Shown: positions 36,881-45,469 of the stretch, one piece after another
How positions within the stretch are numbered: position 1 is the stretch's first letter
How the letters are laid out: every line of letters begins with the position of its first letter
Origin: Streptomyces sp. 71268
GTDB taxonomy: Bacteria; Actinomycetota; Actinomycetes; Streptomycetales; Streptomycetaceae
Reading direction: 5' to 3'
Length of the DNA: 64,000 nt
NCBI RefSeq assembly: GCF_029392895.1
Contig: NZ_CP114200.1
Location: 5,586,501 to 5,650,500, forward strand
Notes under the pieces: generated by a model
The model's input: only the letters and a program-made list of their open reading frames with translations
Database searches by the model: none
What the model was told of the DNA's origin: nothing
Position numbers and translations under genes: made by a program

Positions 36881-37648
36881 GTGGAATACCCGAACGACCA
36901 GGCACCTGGCGCACCGATCAGGGCGGGCGTCCCCGAGCACGGGCGCGTCCCCAAGTACTACGCCGTCAAGACGCGAGTCGCGGCGCTGATAGAGGAGTTG
37001 GGGGAGGGCGAGCTGCTGCCGACCGAGCGTGACCTGGCGGTGCGGTTCGAGGTCTCGCGCGAGACGCTGCGGCAGGCGCTGCGCGAACTGCTCCTTGAGG
37101 GACGGCTGCGGCGGATGGGACGCGGCACCGTGGTGGCCGGGCCCAAGCTGGAGCAGCCGCTGTCGCTGGCGAGTTACACCGAGGGCGTGCGGCGGCAGGG
37201 CCGCCGGCCGGGTCGTACGCTCATCACCCTCGACCAGTTCCCCTGCCCGCCCGGTCTGGCCGCCGAGTTGGAGTTGGAGCGGGGCGTGCCGGTCTGGCAC
37301 CTGGAGCGGGTGCTGCTCGCGGACGACGAGCGGATGGGCCTGGAGAGCACGTACGTGGAGGTGGCCCGGGTCCCGGAGTTGGCCACCGACTTCGAGCCCG
37401 ACTCGTCCTTCTACGGCTACCTGCACGAGCGGCTCGGCATCGGGTTCGGCGACGCGGACGAGCGCCTGGAGACGGTGTTGGCCACCCCGCGCGAGGCGCT
37501 GCTGATCGGCACCCCGCCCGCGCTGCCGATGCTGCTCATCCACCGGATCTCGCGGGACCAGCGGGGGCGCCCGCTGGAGCGGGTGCGCTCGCTGTACCGG
37601 GGGGACCGGTTCAGCTTCACCACCCGCCTGGGCCCGTCGCCGACCTGA
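36881..37648 (+). CDS. GntR/HutC-family regulator, probably of the phosphonate operon
   Basis: A 255-residue protein with an N-terminal winged helix (KTRVAALIEELGEGELLPTE, then RFEVSRETLRQALRELLLEG) and a UTRA ligand domain (LASYTEGVRRQGRRPGRT through RPLERVRSLYRGDRFSF). The arrangement is that of HutC-type regulators such as PhnF. It stands just upstream of the phosphonate genes in the same direction, 277 bp before the FAD oxidoreductase, and its probable operator is the 16-bp site at 37835. The start is taken as GTG 36881 (VEYPNDQ). Confidence 0.88.
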   Translation: MEYPNDQAPGAPIRAGVPEHGRVPKYYAVKTRVAALIEELGEGELLPTERDLAVRFEVSRETLRQALRELLLEGRLRRMGRGTVVAGPKLEQPLSLASYTEGVRRQGRRPGRTLITLDQFPCPPGLAAELELERGVPVWHLERVLLADDERMGLESTYVEVARVPELATDFEPDSSFYGYLHERLGIGFGDADERLETVLATPREALLIGTPPALPMLLIHRISRDQRGRPLERVRSLYRGDRFSFTTRLGPSPT

Positions 37649-37834
37649 GCCGAGCGCGCCCGAACGTGCCCGTCCGCACCTGACCCGAGCCCGCCACACC
37701 CGTCCGCGCCCCGGCCCCGGCCCGCCGCCGCGTGGGTGGCCGAACGCGCCGGCAGCGGCCTCACCACCGCTCGACAGATCGCCCACCAGTGGACCAAGCG
37801 GGACGGATTGACGCCTCATGAGATCACGGAAAGA

Positions 37835-37850
37835 TAACGGGTCTAGGCCA
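37835..37850. promoter_or_regulatory. operator-like site before the phosphonate operon
   Basis: TAACGGGTCTAGGCCA, with a partly palindromic core GGTCTAGGCC, the form used by HutC-type GntR proteins. It directly follows a possible promoter (TTGACG at 37808-37813 and AAGATA at 37831-37836, spacing 17), so a bound repressor would block transcription. A 15/16 match lies at 44097. Confidence 0.72.
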
Positions 37851-37925
37851 GGTTTGCGCCCGTGTTCACCTTGCCGTCGCCGCCCGGACCCGTTTGGGTC
37901 ACTCCGCGCCGCGACCGTTCGGGGC

Positions 37926-39047
37926 ATGCGAGTGATAGTCGTCGGAGCCGGCGTGGTGGGCACCATGCACGCTTGGCAGGCAGTGGAACGCGGCCACGAG
38001 GTCGTACACATCGAGCGCGAGGCCGAGGCCCGCGGCGCCTCGGTGCGCAACTTCGGCCTGGTCTGGGTCGGCGGACGGGCCGGGGGCGCGGAGTTGGAGA
38101 CCGCGCTGCGCGCCCGCGAACTGTGGGAGGGCATCGGCGCCCGGGTGCCCGGGCTCGGCTTCCGGCCGAACGGCTCGCTCACCCTGGTCACCAACGAGGC
38201 CGAGCTGGCCGTGGCCCGGGCCGCCACCGAGCTGCCGGACGCCGCCGAGCGCGGCTACAAGCTGCTCGACGCCGCCGAGACGCGCGCCCTGAACCCGGCG
38301 CTGCGCGGCGAGTTCGTCGGCGCCCTGTGGTGCGAGCGCGACGGCGCGGTCGAGCCGCGGGTCGCCCAGCGCGCGCTGAAGGACGCGCTGCTGGCCTCCG
38401 GCCGCTACACCTTCGTCGGCGGACGCGAGGTCCGCGAGGTCACCGGGCCCGGCGCGGTCCGCGACGACCACGGCACCACCCACACCGGCGACGCCGTGGT
38501 GCTGTGCACCGGCGCCTGGCTCGGCGGCCTGGTCCGCGAACTGGCCCCGGAGCTGCCGGTGCGCCGGGTGCGGCTCCAGATGATGCAGACCGCGCCGCTC
38601 GGCGAGGCCCTGACCACCTCCGTCGCCGACGCCGACAGCTTCCGCTACTACCCGGCCTACCGCGGCGAGGCGCTCACCGCCCTGGCCGCCGCCCAACAGC
38701 AGACCCCGGTCGCCGCCGAGCACAAGATGCAGTTGCTCATGGTGCAGCGCGCGGACGGCGGGCTGACCGTCGGCGACACCCACGAGTACGCCGAACCCTT
38801 CAACTTCGACGTCGTCGAGGACCCCTACGAACACCTCGGCCGCGTGGTCGAGGGCCTCCTCGGCCGCCCGCTGCCGCCGATCCGCCACCGCTGGGCCGGC
38901 GTGTACGCGCAGTGCCTCGACCCCGGCCGGGTCGTGCACCGCGAGCGCGTCGCCGACGGCGTGTGGCTGGTGACCGGGCCCGGTGGCCGCGGCATGACCT
39001 GCTCGCCGGCGATCGCCGAGACCACCGCGAACGAACTGGGCTGGTGA
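37926..39047 (+). CDS. FAD-dependent oxidoreductase of phosphonate catabolism (TIGR03364-like)
   Basis: A 373-residue D-amino-acid-oxidase-fold flavoprotein. It starts MRVIVVGAGVVGTMHAWQA, the FAD-binding GxGxxG, and contains RGASVRNFGLVWVGG and, near the end, VWLVTGPGGRGMTCSPAIAE. This family is found beside PhnX-like hydrolases. As I recall, members oxidatively deaminate aminoethylphosphonate or its N-methyl forms to phosphonoacetaldehyde. There is no PhnW transaminase here, so this enzyme is the likely first step. ATG 37926 is chosen over the open frame from 37818. It overlaps the next gene by 4 bp (GTGA). Confidence 0.85.
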   Translation: MRVIVVGAGVVGTMHAWQAVERGHEVVHIEREAEARGASVRNFGLVWVGGRAGGAELETALRARELWEGIGARVPGLGFRPNGSLTLVTNEAELAVARAATELPDAAERGYKLLDAAETRALNPALRGEFVGALWCERDGAVEPRVAQRALKDALLASGRYTFVGGREVREVTGPGAVRDDHGTTHTGDAVVLCTGAWLGGLVRELAPELPVRRVRLQMMQTAPLGEALTTSVADADSFRYYPAYRGEALTALAAAQQQTPVAAEHKMQLLMVQRADGGLTVGDTHEYAEPFNFDVVEDPYEHLGRVVEGLLGRPLPPIRHRWAGVYAQCLDPGRVVHRERVADGVWLVTGPGGRGMTCSPAIAETTANELGW

Positions 39048-39826
39048 ACGACGTGACACAGCAGCACACCCCGCAGCAGACCGCCGCCGACGAGCGGGCC
39101 ATCAAGCTCGTCGTCCTCGACATGGCGGGCACCACCGTCGCCGACGACGGCCTGGTCGAGCAGGCGTTCTCGGCCGCCGCCCGCGAACTCGGCGTCGAAC
39201 CCGGCAGCCCCGAGCACGCGGAGCAACTCGGCTACGTACGCGCCACCATGGGCGAGTCGAAGATCTCCGTCTTCCGCCACCTGTACGGCACCGAGGACCG
39301 GGCCCAGCGCGCCAACCAGGCGTTCGAGGCCGCCTACGGCGCGCTCGTGGACGCCGGCCACTGCGCGCCGCTGCCCGGCGCCCGGGAGGCCATCGAGGAG
39401 CTGACCGCGCAGGGCCGCACCGTCGTGCTCAGCACCGGCTTCGCCCGCGCCACCCAGGACGCCATCATCGCCGCGCTCGGCTGGCGCGACCTGGTCGCGC
39501 TCGCCCTGTGCCCCTCCGACGTCGGCGGCCGGGGCCGCCCGTACCCGGACATGGTGCTCGGCGCGCTGCTGCGCACCCACGCCGCCGACGGCGTCCAGCA
39601 GATCGCGGTCGCCGGCGACACCGCGTACGACATGCGCTCGGGCCGCCGCTCCGGCGCGAGCCTGGTCGCCGGCGTGCTCACCGGGGCGCACGAGACGCGG
39701 CAACTGCGCGCGGCCGGCGCCACCCACGTCCTCGACTCGGTGGCCGCGCTGCCCGCGCTCATCACCGCGTACGAGGCCGACCCCGGTGCCGGCACCGACG
39801 CCGGGACCTCGGGAGCGGCACCGTGA
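39044..39826 (+). CDS. PhnX-like phosphonoacetaldehyde hydrolase (phosphonatase-like HAD)
   Basis: A HAD-superfamily hydrolase of 260 residues. The nucleophile D26 is in VVLDMAGTTVADDG, and a lysine in the cap domain (K73 in ATMGESKISVFRHL) corresponds to the Schiff-base lysine of phosphonatase. Motif II is VVLSTGFARATQDAI and motif III/IV is IAVAGDTAYDMRSGRRSGA. It should split phosphonoacetaldehyde into acetaldehyde and phosphate. It is translated from GTG 39044, overlapping the upstream stop, and is itself overlapped by the ABC ATPase gene, so all are translationally coupled. Confidence 0.87.
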   Translation: MNDVTQQHTPQQTAADERAIKLVVLDMAGTTVADDGLVEQAFSAAARELGVEPGSPEHAEQLGYVRATMGESKISVFRHLYGTEDRAQRANQAFEAAYGALVDAGHCAPLPGAREAIEELTAQGRTVVLSTGFARATQDAIIAALGWRDLVALALCPSDVGGRGRPYPDMVLGALLRTHAADGVQQIAVAGDTAYDMRSGRRSGASLVAGVLTGAHETRQLRAAGATHVLDSVAALPALITAYEADPGAGTDAGTSGAAP

Positions 39827-41067
39827 GCGCGCACTCCGCACCCGCGACGCCCGCCAGCGGCATCCGCTTCGAGCGCGTCACCGTCGCGTACGGCAAGCGC
39901 GGCGAGTCCGTCGCCCTGGACGGGCTCGACCTGACCGTCGAACCGGGCGAGGTGATGGCGCTGCTCGGCCCCTCCGGGTCCGGCAAGACCACCGCGCTGC
40001 GGGCGGTCGCCGGCTTCGTGCGGCCCGCCTCGGGCCGGGTGTTCATCGGGGACCGCGACGTCACCGCCCTGCCGCCGCACCGGCGCGGCATCGGCATGGT
40101 CGTCCAGCAGTACGCGCTCTTCCCGCACCTGCGGGTCGAGCAGAACGTGGCCTTCGGCCTCAAGGCGCAGCGGGTACCGCGCGGCGAGATCGCCGCGCGG
40201 GTCACCGAGGCGCTGGAGATGGTCGGCATGGCCGACTACGCCAGGCGCTACCCGCGCGAGCTGTCCGGCGGGCAACAACAGCGCGTGGCCATCGCCCGCG
40301 CGCTGGCCATCCGGCCCGGCGTACTGCTCCTGGACGAGCCGCTGTCCGCGCTCGACGCGCAGTTGCGCTCCGGCATGCTCGCCGAACTCGCCCGCCTGCA
40401 TCGCGAGCTGCCCGACGTGTCCATCCTGTACGTCACCCACGACCAGGTCGAGGCGCTCACGCTGGCCGACCGGATCGCGGTCATGGACCGGGCCCGGCTC
40501 CAGGACTGCGGCACCCCGCAGGACCTCTACCGGCGCCCGCGCACCGAGTTCACCGCCTCCTTCGTCGGCAACGCCAACCTGCTGCCGGTCACCGTCGGCG
40601 GCACAACGCCCGGCTCCGTACGCTTCGCCGACACCGAACTCACCGTGGCCGGCGCGAACGTGGCCGGCGCGGACGAGCCCGGGCACGGCCCGGCGCCCGG
40701 CGCCGACGCCACGCTGTGCGTCCGACCCCACCTGGTCGGCCTCGGCGAGGGTGAGAACACCCTGCGGGGCACCGTCGCCGAGGTGCAGTGGCGCGGCTCC
40801 ACGCACCGGCTGTTCGTCGACGTCGCGGGCCACCGCGTCAAGGCCGACGTGCGCGAGCTGCGCGAGACGCCGCCGCTCGGACAGCCGGTGACGCTGCACT
40901 TCGCCGCGCACGACGCCGTACTGCTCCCGGCCGGCACCGCGCCCCAGACCACCAGCCCCACCGCTACCCAGACCCAGACCCAGCCCCAGACCCCGGCCCC
41001 GGGCCTCGCCGCCGCCGGCGTGGCCAAGGACGCGGCGCGCGGCGCGGGAGGTGCCACCGATGGCTAG
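39823..41067 (+). CDS. phosphonate ABC importer, ATP-binding protein
   Basis: A 414-residue ATPase of the CUT1/spermidine/iron type: Walker [14 protein letters not shown]-loop MVVQQYALFPHL, signature [15 protein letters not shown], Walker B LLLDEPLSALD, H-loop VTHDQ. A TOBE domain follows (about 290-385), then a Thr/Pro/Gln-rich end. In this context it drives uptake of 2-aminoethylphosphonate or a similar compound with the permeases at 41060 and 42036 and the binding protein at 42974. It starts at GTG 39823, overlapping the upstream stop by 4 bp. Confidence 0.9.
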   Translation: MSAHSAPATPASGIRFERVTVAYGKRGESVALDGLDLTVEPGEVMALLGPSGSGKTTALRAVAGFVRPASGRVFIGDRDVTALPPHRRGIGMVVQQYALFPHLRVEQNVAFGLKAQRVPRGEIAARVTEALEMVGMADYARRYPRELSGGQQQRVAIARALAIRPGVLLLDEPLSALDAQLRSGMLAELARLHRELPDVSILYVTHDQVEALTLADRIAVMDRARLQDCGTPQDLYRRPRTEFTASFVGNANLLPVTVGGTTPGSVRFADTELTVAGANVAGADEPGHGPAPGADATLCVRPHLVGLGEGENTLRGTVAEVQWRGSTHRLFVDVAGHRVKADVRELRETPPLGQPVTLHFAAHDAVLLPAGTAPQTTSPTATQTQTQPQTPAPGLAAAGVAKDAARGAGGATDG

Positions 41068-42049
41068 CGCCAGCGCCTCGGCCCGCCCGGCCGCCCCCGC
41101 CGAACCGGCCCGCACCGAGCCCAGCGCCACCGCCCCCGCAGCCCCCTCCGCCCCGCGCGGCCCGGGGCGCGGCGGGCGGGCGGCCGGGCTGACCCGGTGG
41201 CTGTGGGCGCTGCCGCCCGTCGCCGTCCTCGGCCTGGTCTTCCTCTACCCGCTCTACCTGGTCGTCGAGCAGTCCTTCAGCCCCGACGAGGGCGGCACCT
41301 CGCTCGCCCCCTACCGCGAGGTGTTCGCCTCCGAAGCGTTCCGCGAGGCGCTCTGGACGACGGTGTGGATCGCGGTCTGCGCCACCATCGGCTGCCTGGT
41401 ACTCGGCTTCGTCCTCGCGCTGATCATCGCGTTCGTGCCGTTCCCCGGCGGCAAGGCCGTCGCCAAGTTCATCGACGTCTTCCTCTCCTTCCCGTCCTTC
41501 CTGATCACGCTGGCGCTGCTGTTCATCTACGGCACGGTCGGCATGGCCAACGGCGTGTACACGGACGTCACGGGCGCGGCCAGCGGCCCCTTCGACTTCC
41601 TCAACACCCCCTGGGGCGTCCTCCTCGCGGAGATCACCTACTTCACGCCGTTCGTCATGCGCCCACTGCTCGCCGCCTTCTCCGGCATCGAGACGGCCCA
41701 GCTCGAAGTGGCCTCATCGCTCGGCGCGCGCCCCGCGCGCATCGTGCGCCAGGTGGTCGTGCCGGAGGCGCTGCCGGCGCTGGCCGCCGGTGGCAGCCTG
41801 GTCCTGGTGATGTGCCTCAACGAGTTCGGCATCGTGCTGTTCACCGGCGCCAAGGGCGTCACCACACTGCCGATGCTGGTCTACAGCGAGGCGATCCTGG
41901 AGTCCGACTACCCGGCCGCCTGCGTCGTCGCCGTCGTCAACATCGCCATCTCGGTGGGCCTGTTCGGGCTCTACCGGACCCTGGTCGCGCGCACCGGGCG
42001 CGGCGGCAAGGGCGCGCTGCTCAAGGGGGCCCGCCGTGCTGGTGCATAG
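41060..42049 (+). CDS. phosphonate ABC importer, permease 1
   Basis: This 329-residue permease has a disordered Ala/Pro-rich start and then six membrane segments. The cytoplasmic EAA loop is present (EVASSLGARPARIVRQVVVP), for contact with the ATPase. Typical segments are LWALPPVAVLGLVFLYPLYL and FGIVLFTGAKGVTTLPMLVY. ATG 41060 follows GGGAGG at 41047-41052 and overlaps the ATPase stop. It resembles the first permease of 2-aminoethylphosphonate importers. Confidence 0.9.
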   Translation: MASASASARPAAPAEPARTEPSATAPAAPSAPRGPGRGGRAAGLTRWLWALPPVAVLGLVFLYPLYLVVEQSFSPDEGGTSLAPYREVFASEAFREALWTTVWIAVCATIGCLVLGFVLALIIAFVPFPGGKAVAKFIDVFLSFPSFLITLALLFIYGTVGMANGVYTDVTGAASGPFDFLNTPWGVLLAEITYFTPFVMRPLLAAFSGIETAQLEVASSLGARPARIVRQVVVPEALPALAAGGSLVLVMCLNEFGIVLFTGAKGVTTLPMLVYSEAILESDYPAACVVAVVNIAISVGLFGLYRTLVARTGRGGKGALLKGARRAGA

Positions 42050-42833
42050 CCGAGGCGGCCGCTGGACGGCCTGGATCGTCTTCTTCGCGCTCTTCCTGCC
42101 CCTGTTCGCGCTGCCGCTCCTGGTCATCGTGGCCGCCTCCTTCGCCACCCACTGGAGCGGCGCCTTCCCCTCCGGGCCGACCACCGAGCACTACGGCGCC
42201 GCCATGCGCGGCGAGTCCCTGGAGGCCCTCACCACCAGCCTGGTCACCGCGCTGACCGCCAGCGTCCTCGCCCTGGCCGTCGGCACCTGGGCGGCGCTCG
42301 CCGCCTCGGCACTCGGCCGGCGCGCCAAGCGGGTGCTCGACGCGCTGTTCATGCTGCCGGTGGCGGTGCCGTCGGTGGTCGTCGGGCTCGCCGTGCTGGT
42401 GGCCTTCAGCCAGCCGCCGATGCTGCTCAACGGCACCCGCTGGATCGTCATCCTGGCGCACGGCGTGCTGGTCACCGCCTTCGCCTACCAGTCGGTCTCG
42501 GCCGCGCTCGCCCGCCTCGACCCGGTGTACGAACAGGCCGCCGCCAGCCTCGGGGCCCGACCCTGGCTGGTGCTGTGGCGGGTCAAGCTGCCCCTGCTGC
42601 TGCCCTCGCTCAACGCCGCGGCCGGGCTGTGCTTCGCGCTGTCCATGGGCGAGCTGAGCGCCACGATGATGCTCTACCCGCCGGACTGGATGCCGCTGCC
42701 GGTACGCGTCTTCACCGCGACCGACCGGGGCGCCCTGTTCACCGGCTCCGCCGTCGCCGTGGTGCTGATGGGCACCACCCTCCTGGTCCTGCTGGCCGTC
42801 TCCCGCGTCCGCACCCGCGCCAGCTACCGCTGA
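42036..42833 (+). CDS. phosphonate ABC importer, permease 2
   Basis: A 265-residue permease with six membrane segments and an EAA loop (EQAAASLGARPWLVLWRVKLP). It starts at GTG 42036 inside the end of permease 1, a 14-bp overlap. The membrane core includes FMLPVAVPSVVVGLAVLVAF and SMGELSATMMLYPPDWMPLP. It forms the heterodimeric channel with permease 1. Confidence 0.9.
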   Translation: MLVHSRGGRWTAWIVFFALFLPLFALPLLVIVAASFATHWSGAFPSGPTTEHYGAAMRGESLEALTTSLVTALTASVLALAVGTWAALAASALGRRAKRVLDALFMLPVAVPSVVVGLAVLVAFSQPPMLLNGTRWIVILAHGVLVTAFAYQSVSAALARLDPVYEQAAASLGARPWLVLWRVKLPLLLPSLNAAAGLCFALSMGELSATMMLYPPDWMPLPVRVFTATDRGALFTGSAVAVVLMGTTLLVLLAVSRVRTRASYR

Positions 42834-42973
42834 CCCACCCGCCCCGGGCCGGCCCCCCGCCGGCCCGCCGCGGCCCCACCCCCACACAGCCGCCCCACAG
42901 ACCTCCCCTTCCCGCGACCGACGTCCCCCCACGCGCACCCGCCACCCTCACCCGTAACGGAGACACCTCAGCC

Positions 42974-44047
42974 ATGCGCACCCCCGCCCGCTACCGCAGG
43001 TACCTCAAGCCCACCGCCGCCCTCGGCGGTGCCCTCCTCCTCGCCGGGACGCTGTCCGCCTGTAGCGAGACCGCCGACAAGAACGCCAAGGTCGTCACGG
43101 TCTACAGCGCCGACGGCCTGAAGGGCGAGGACGGCAAGGGCTGGTACGACACCGTCTTCAAGGAGTTCGAGAAGAAGACCGGCATCGAGGTCAAGTACGT
43201 CGAGGGCGGCTCCGGCGAGATGGTCCAGCGCGCCGTCCGGGAGAAGTCCAACACCCAGGCCGACGTGCTGATCACGCTGCCGCCCTTCATCCAGCAGGCC
43301 GACAAGAAGGGCCTGCTGAAGGCGTACACGCCCAAGGGATCCGAGGCCGTGGCGCCCAGCGACAAGGACGCCGACGGCAAGTGGACCTCGGTCGTCAACA
43401 ACTACTTCTCCTTCGCCTACAACAAGAAGGAACTCAAGCAGCCGCCGAAGACCTGGGAGGAGCTGCTGGAGGGCAAGTACAAGAACAAGATCCAGTACTC
43501 CACGCCGGGTGTCGCCGGCGACGGCACGGCCGTCGTCATCAAGGCGATGCACGACTTCGGCGGCAAGGACGCCGCCATGAAGTACCTCGGCGACCTCCAG
43601 TCCAACAACGTCGGCCCGTCCTCCTCGACCAGCAAGCTCGCCCCCAAGGTCGACAAGGGCGAACTGCTCGTGTCCAACGGCGACGTGCAGATGAACTACG
43701 CCCAGTCCAAGTCCATGCCCAACCTCGGCATCTGGTTCCCGGCCAAGGACGGCGGCCCGCGCACCACCTTCGCGCTGCCGTACGCGGCCGGCCTGGTCAA
43801 CAAGGCCCCGCACAGCGCCAACGCCCAGAAGTTCCTCGACTACCTGCTCAGCGAGGAAGCCCAGCGCCAGGTCAGCGCGGTCGGTGGCGGCTTCGCCGCC
43901 CGTACCGACATCGACGCCACCGACCCCAACGCCACCGCGCTCGCCGAACTCATGAAGGGCGTCGAGGTCTTCAAGCCGGACTGGAAGGACATCGACGAGC
44001 ACTACACCGAGTACATCGACGCCTGGAAGTCCGCCACCGGCAACTGA
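42974..44047 (+). CDS. phosphonate ABC importer, substrate-binding lipoprotein
   Basis: A 357-residue binding protein with a signal peptide and lipobox (LSAC, C30). The fold is the ferric/thiamine/aminoethylphosphonate-binding type (VVTVYSADGLKG, then GWYDTVFKEFEKKTGIEVKY; ADVLITLPPFIQQADKKGLL). The late YAAGLVNKAPHSANAQKFLD, then EEAQRQVSA, is characteristic. It should capture the phosphonate outside the membrane. ATG 42974 is preceded by CGGAG 11-15 bases upstream. It is separated from permease 2 by 140 bp and may have its own expression level. Confidence 0.9.
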   Translation: MRTPARYRRYLKPTAALGGALLLAGTLSACSETADKNAKVVTVYSADGLKGEDGKGWYDTVFKEFEKKTGIEVKYVEGGSGEMVQRAVREKSNTQADVLITLPPFIQQADKKGLLKAYTPKGSEAVAPSDKDADGKWTSVVNNYFSFAYNKKELKQPPKTWEELLEGKYKNKIQYSTPGVAGDGTAVVIKAMHDFGGKDAAMKYLGDLQSNNVGPSSSTSKLAPKVDKGELLVSNGDVQMNYAQSKSMPNLGIWFPAKDGGPRTTFALPYAAGLVNKAPHSANAQKFLDYLLSEEAQRQVSAVGGGFAARTDIDATDPNATALAELMKGVEVFKPDWKDIDEHYTEYIDAWKSATGN

Positions 44048-44096
44048 CGCGCCACGCCCGGCCGTTCCCGTCCCGGCCGCACGTGCCCTGCGAAGG

Positions 44097-44112
44097 TAAC
44101 GGGTCTGGGCCA
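44097..44112. promoter_or_regulatory. operator-like site before the phosphatase remnant
   Basis: TAACGGGTCTGGGCCA differs at one base from the site at 37835-37850. It lies 50 bp after the binding-protein gene and 105 bp before the start of the degraded phosphatase gene, so that gene was probably part of the same regulon. Confidence 0.7.
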
Positions 44113-44216
44113 AGCGCCGCCGCACCGCGCCGACGCCTGGCCCGGGCCCGGTGTGCCGCCCGGCGCACCGCTCGTTCGACACCGTCCACCACGCCCCACC
44201 CCCAGCGGAGGACCCC

Positions 44217-44457
44217 ATGTCGCACACGCCCGCCCGCCCCACCCGGCGCACCCTGCTCGCCGGCGCCGCCGCGACCGCCGCCGCGGCCGTGACCGGCATC
44301 GCCACCGTGGCCGGTACCGCCCACGCCGCCGCGCGGCCGGCCGCCCGCACCCCCAAGGCCCTGCTCATCGGGCTTCGACGTCGCCCCCACCCTGCTGACC
44401 CACCTCGGCATCCCCGTCGACCCCAGGTGGCACCTTGACGGGGCACCGCTGCGCTGA
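44217..44457 (+). pseudogene. alkaline-phosphatase-family gene with large internal deletion
   Basis: From ATG 44217, after CGGAGG, the frame encodes an intact twin-arginine signal (RRTLLAGAAATAAAAVTGIA) and the first mature strand TPKALLIG. At about 44370 the frame changes, and the next frame encodes GFDVAPTLLTHLGIPVDPRW, then HLDGAPLR and a stop at 44457. This is the usual end of an alkaline phosphatase/phosphonoacetate-hydrolase-type enzyme. The several hundred residues with the metal site are missing. The ends fit an internal deletion, perhaps between short GGCT(T)CGACG-like sequences. The protein cannot be active. Confidence 0.85.
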
Positions 44458-44584
44458 CCTGGGGGTGAGTGGCCCGCTCCCGCGCGGGTCAAGATCACTT
44501 GAAGCTGATTAGGCTGTGAGGACGCCCGCCGGACAGCGCGGTTCGGCCGGCGTCCCGCACACGTCGTACGGCAGGAGTCCGGTA

Positions 44585-45364
44585 ATGGCAGAGCGCAAGC
44601 CGATCGAGTCATGGCTGACCGACATGGACGGGGTGCTGATCCACGAGGGCACCCCGATCCGGGGGGCGGACGCCTTCCTCAAGCGCCTGCGCGACTCCGG
44701 CAAGCCCTTCCTCGTACTGACCAACAACTCCATCTACACCCCGCGCGACCTGCACGCCCGCCTGTCGCGGATGGGGCTTGAGGTGCCGGTGGAGAACATC
44801 TGGACCTCGGCCCTGGCCACCGCGCAGTTCCTGGACGACCAGCGCCCGGGCGGCAGCGCGTACGTCATCGGCGAGGCCGGCCTGACCACCGCGCTGCACG
44901 ACATCGGTTACGTGCTGAGCGACGCGGAGCCCGATTATGTGGTTCTGGGCGAAACGCGCACTTATAGCTTCGAGGCCCTGACCAAGGCGATCCGCCTCAT
45001 CAACGCGGGCTCCCGGTTCATCGCCACCAACCCGGACGAGACCGGCCCCTCGGCCGAGGGCGCGCTGCCCGCGACCGGTTCGGTCGCCGCCCTCATCACC
45101 AAGGCCACCGGTCAGGAGCCGTACTTCGTCGGTAAGCCCAACCCCCTGATGATGCGGGCCGGCCTGAACGCGATCGGTGCCCACTCCGAGACCTCCGCCA
45201 TGATCGGGGACCGGATGGACACGGACGTCCTCGCGGGCCTGGAAGCGGGCATGGAAACGTTTCTGGTGCTGACCGGCCTCACCCGCCCCGAGGAGGTCGA
45301 CCGCCACCCCTTCCGCCCCTCATGGGTCGTGGACTCCATCGCGGACCTGGTCGACCGGGTCTGA
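44585..45364 (+). CDS. HAD-IIA family hydrolase (NagD-like phosphatase)
   Basis: A 259-residue HAD phosphatase with the C2-type cap of the NagD/PNPase group. Motif I is WLTDMDGVLIHEGTPI, motif II is VLTNNSIYTPRDL, motif III is the lysine in FVGKPNPLMM, and motif IV is MIGDRMDTDVLAGLEAGM. Such enzymes remove phosphate from nucleoside monophosphates and other small phosphates; the substrate here is not shown. ATG 44585 follows CAGGAG at the right distance. It converges with the methyltransferase at 45470. Confidence 0.92.
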   Translation: MAERKPIESWLTDMDGVLIHEGTPIRGADAFLKRLRDSGKPFLVLTNNSIYTPRDLHARLSRMGLEVPVENIWTSALATAQFLDDQRPGGSAYVIGEAGLTTALHDIGYVLSDAEPDYVVLGETRTYSFEALTKAIRLINAGSRFIATNPDETGPSAEGALPATGSVAALITKATGQEPYFVGKPNPLMMRAGLNAIGAHSETSAMIGDRMDTDVLAGLEAGMETFLVLTGLTRPEEVDRHPFRPSWVVDSIADLVDRV

Positions 45365-45399
45365 CACCCCCCAGGGCAGGGCCGCGCCGTGATCCCCGC

Positions 45400-45457
45400 G
45401 TCGGTCCGTTCGCCCACGCGAACGGGCCAACGCGGGGGCGGAGCGGATGCGGGTGGG
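45400..45457. repeat. 58-bp direct repeat, left copy
   Basis: Identical over 58 bp to 46989-47046. It contains an 11-bp hairpin (GGTCCGTTCGC / GCGAACGGGCC with loop CCAC, 45403-45428), which may act as terminator for the convergent HAD and methyltransferase genes. The two copies bracket the peptide/methyltransferase module. Confidence 0.95.
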
Positions 45458-45469
45458 GCGACACGGCGA

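Noticed and set aside
44217..44438. An intact small secreted protein gene starting at 44217
   Set aside because: After TPKALLIG the frame turns into arginine/proline-rich noise while the neighbouring frame encodes a recognisable phosphatase end, so a pseudogene fits better.
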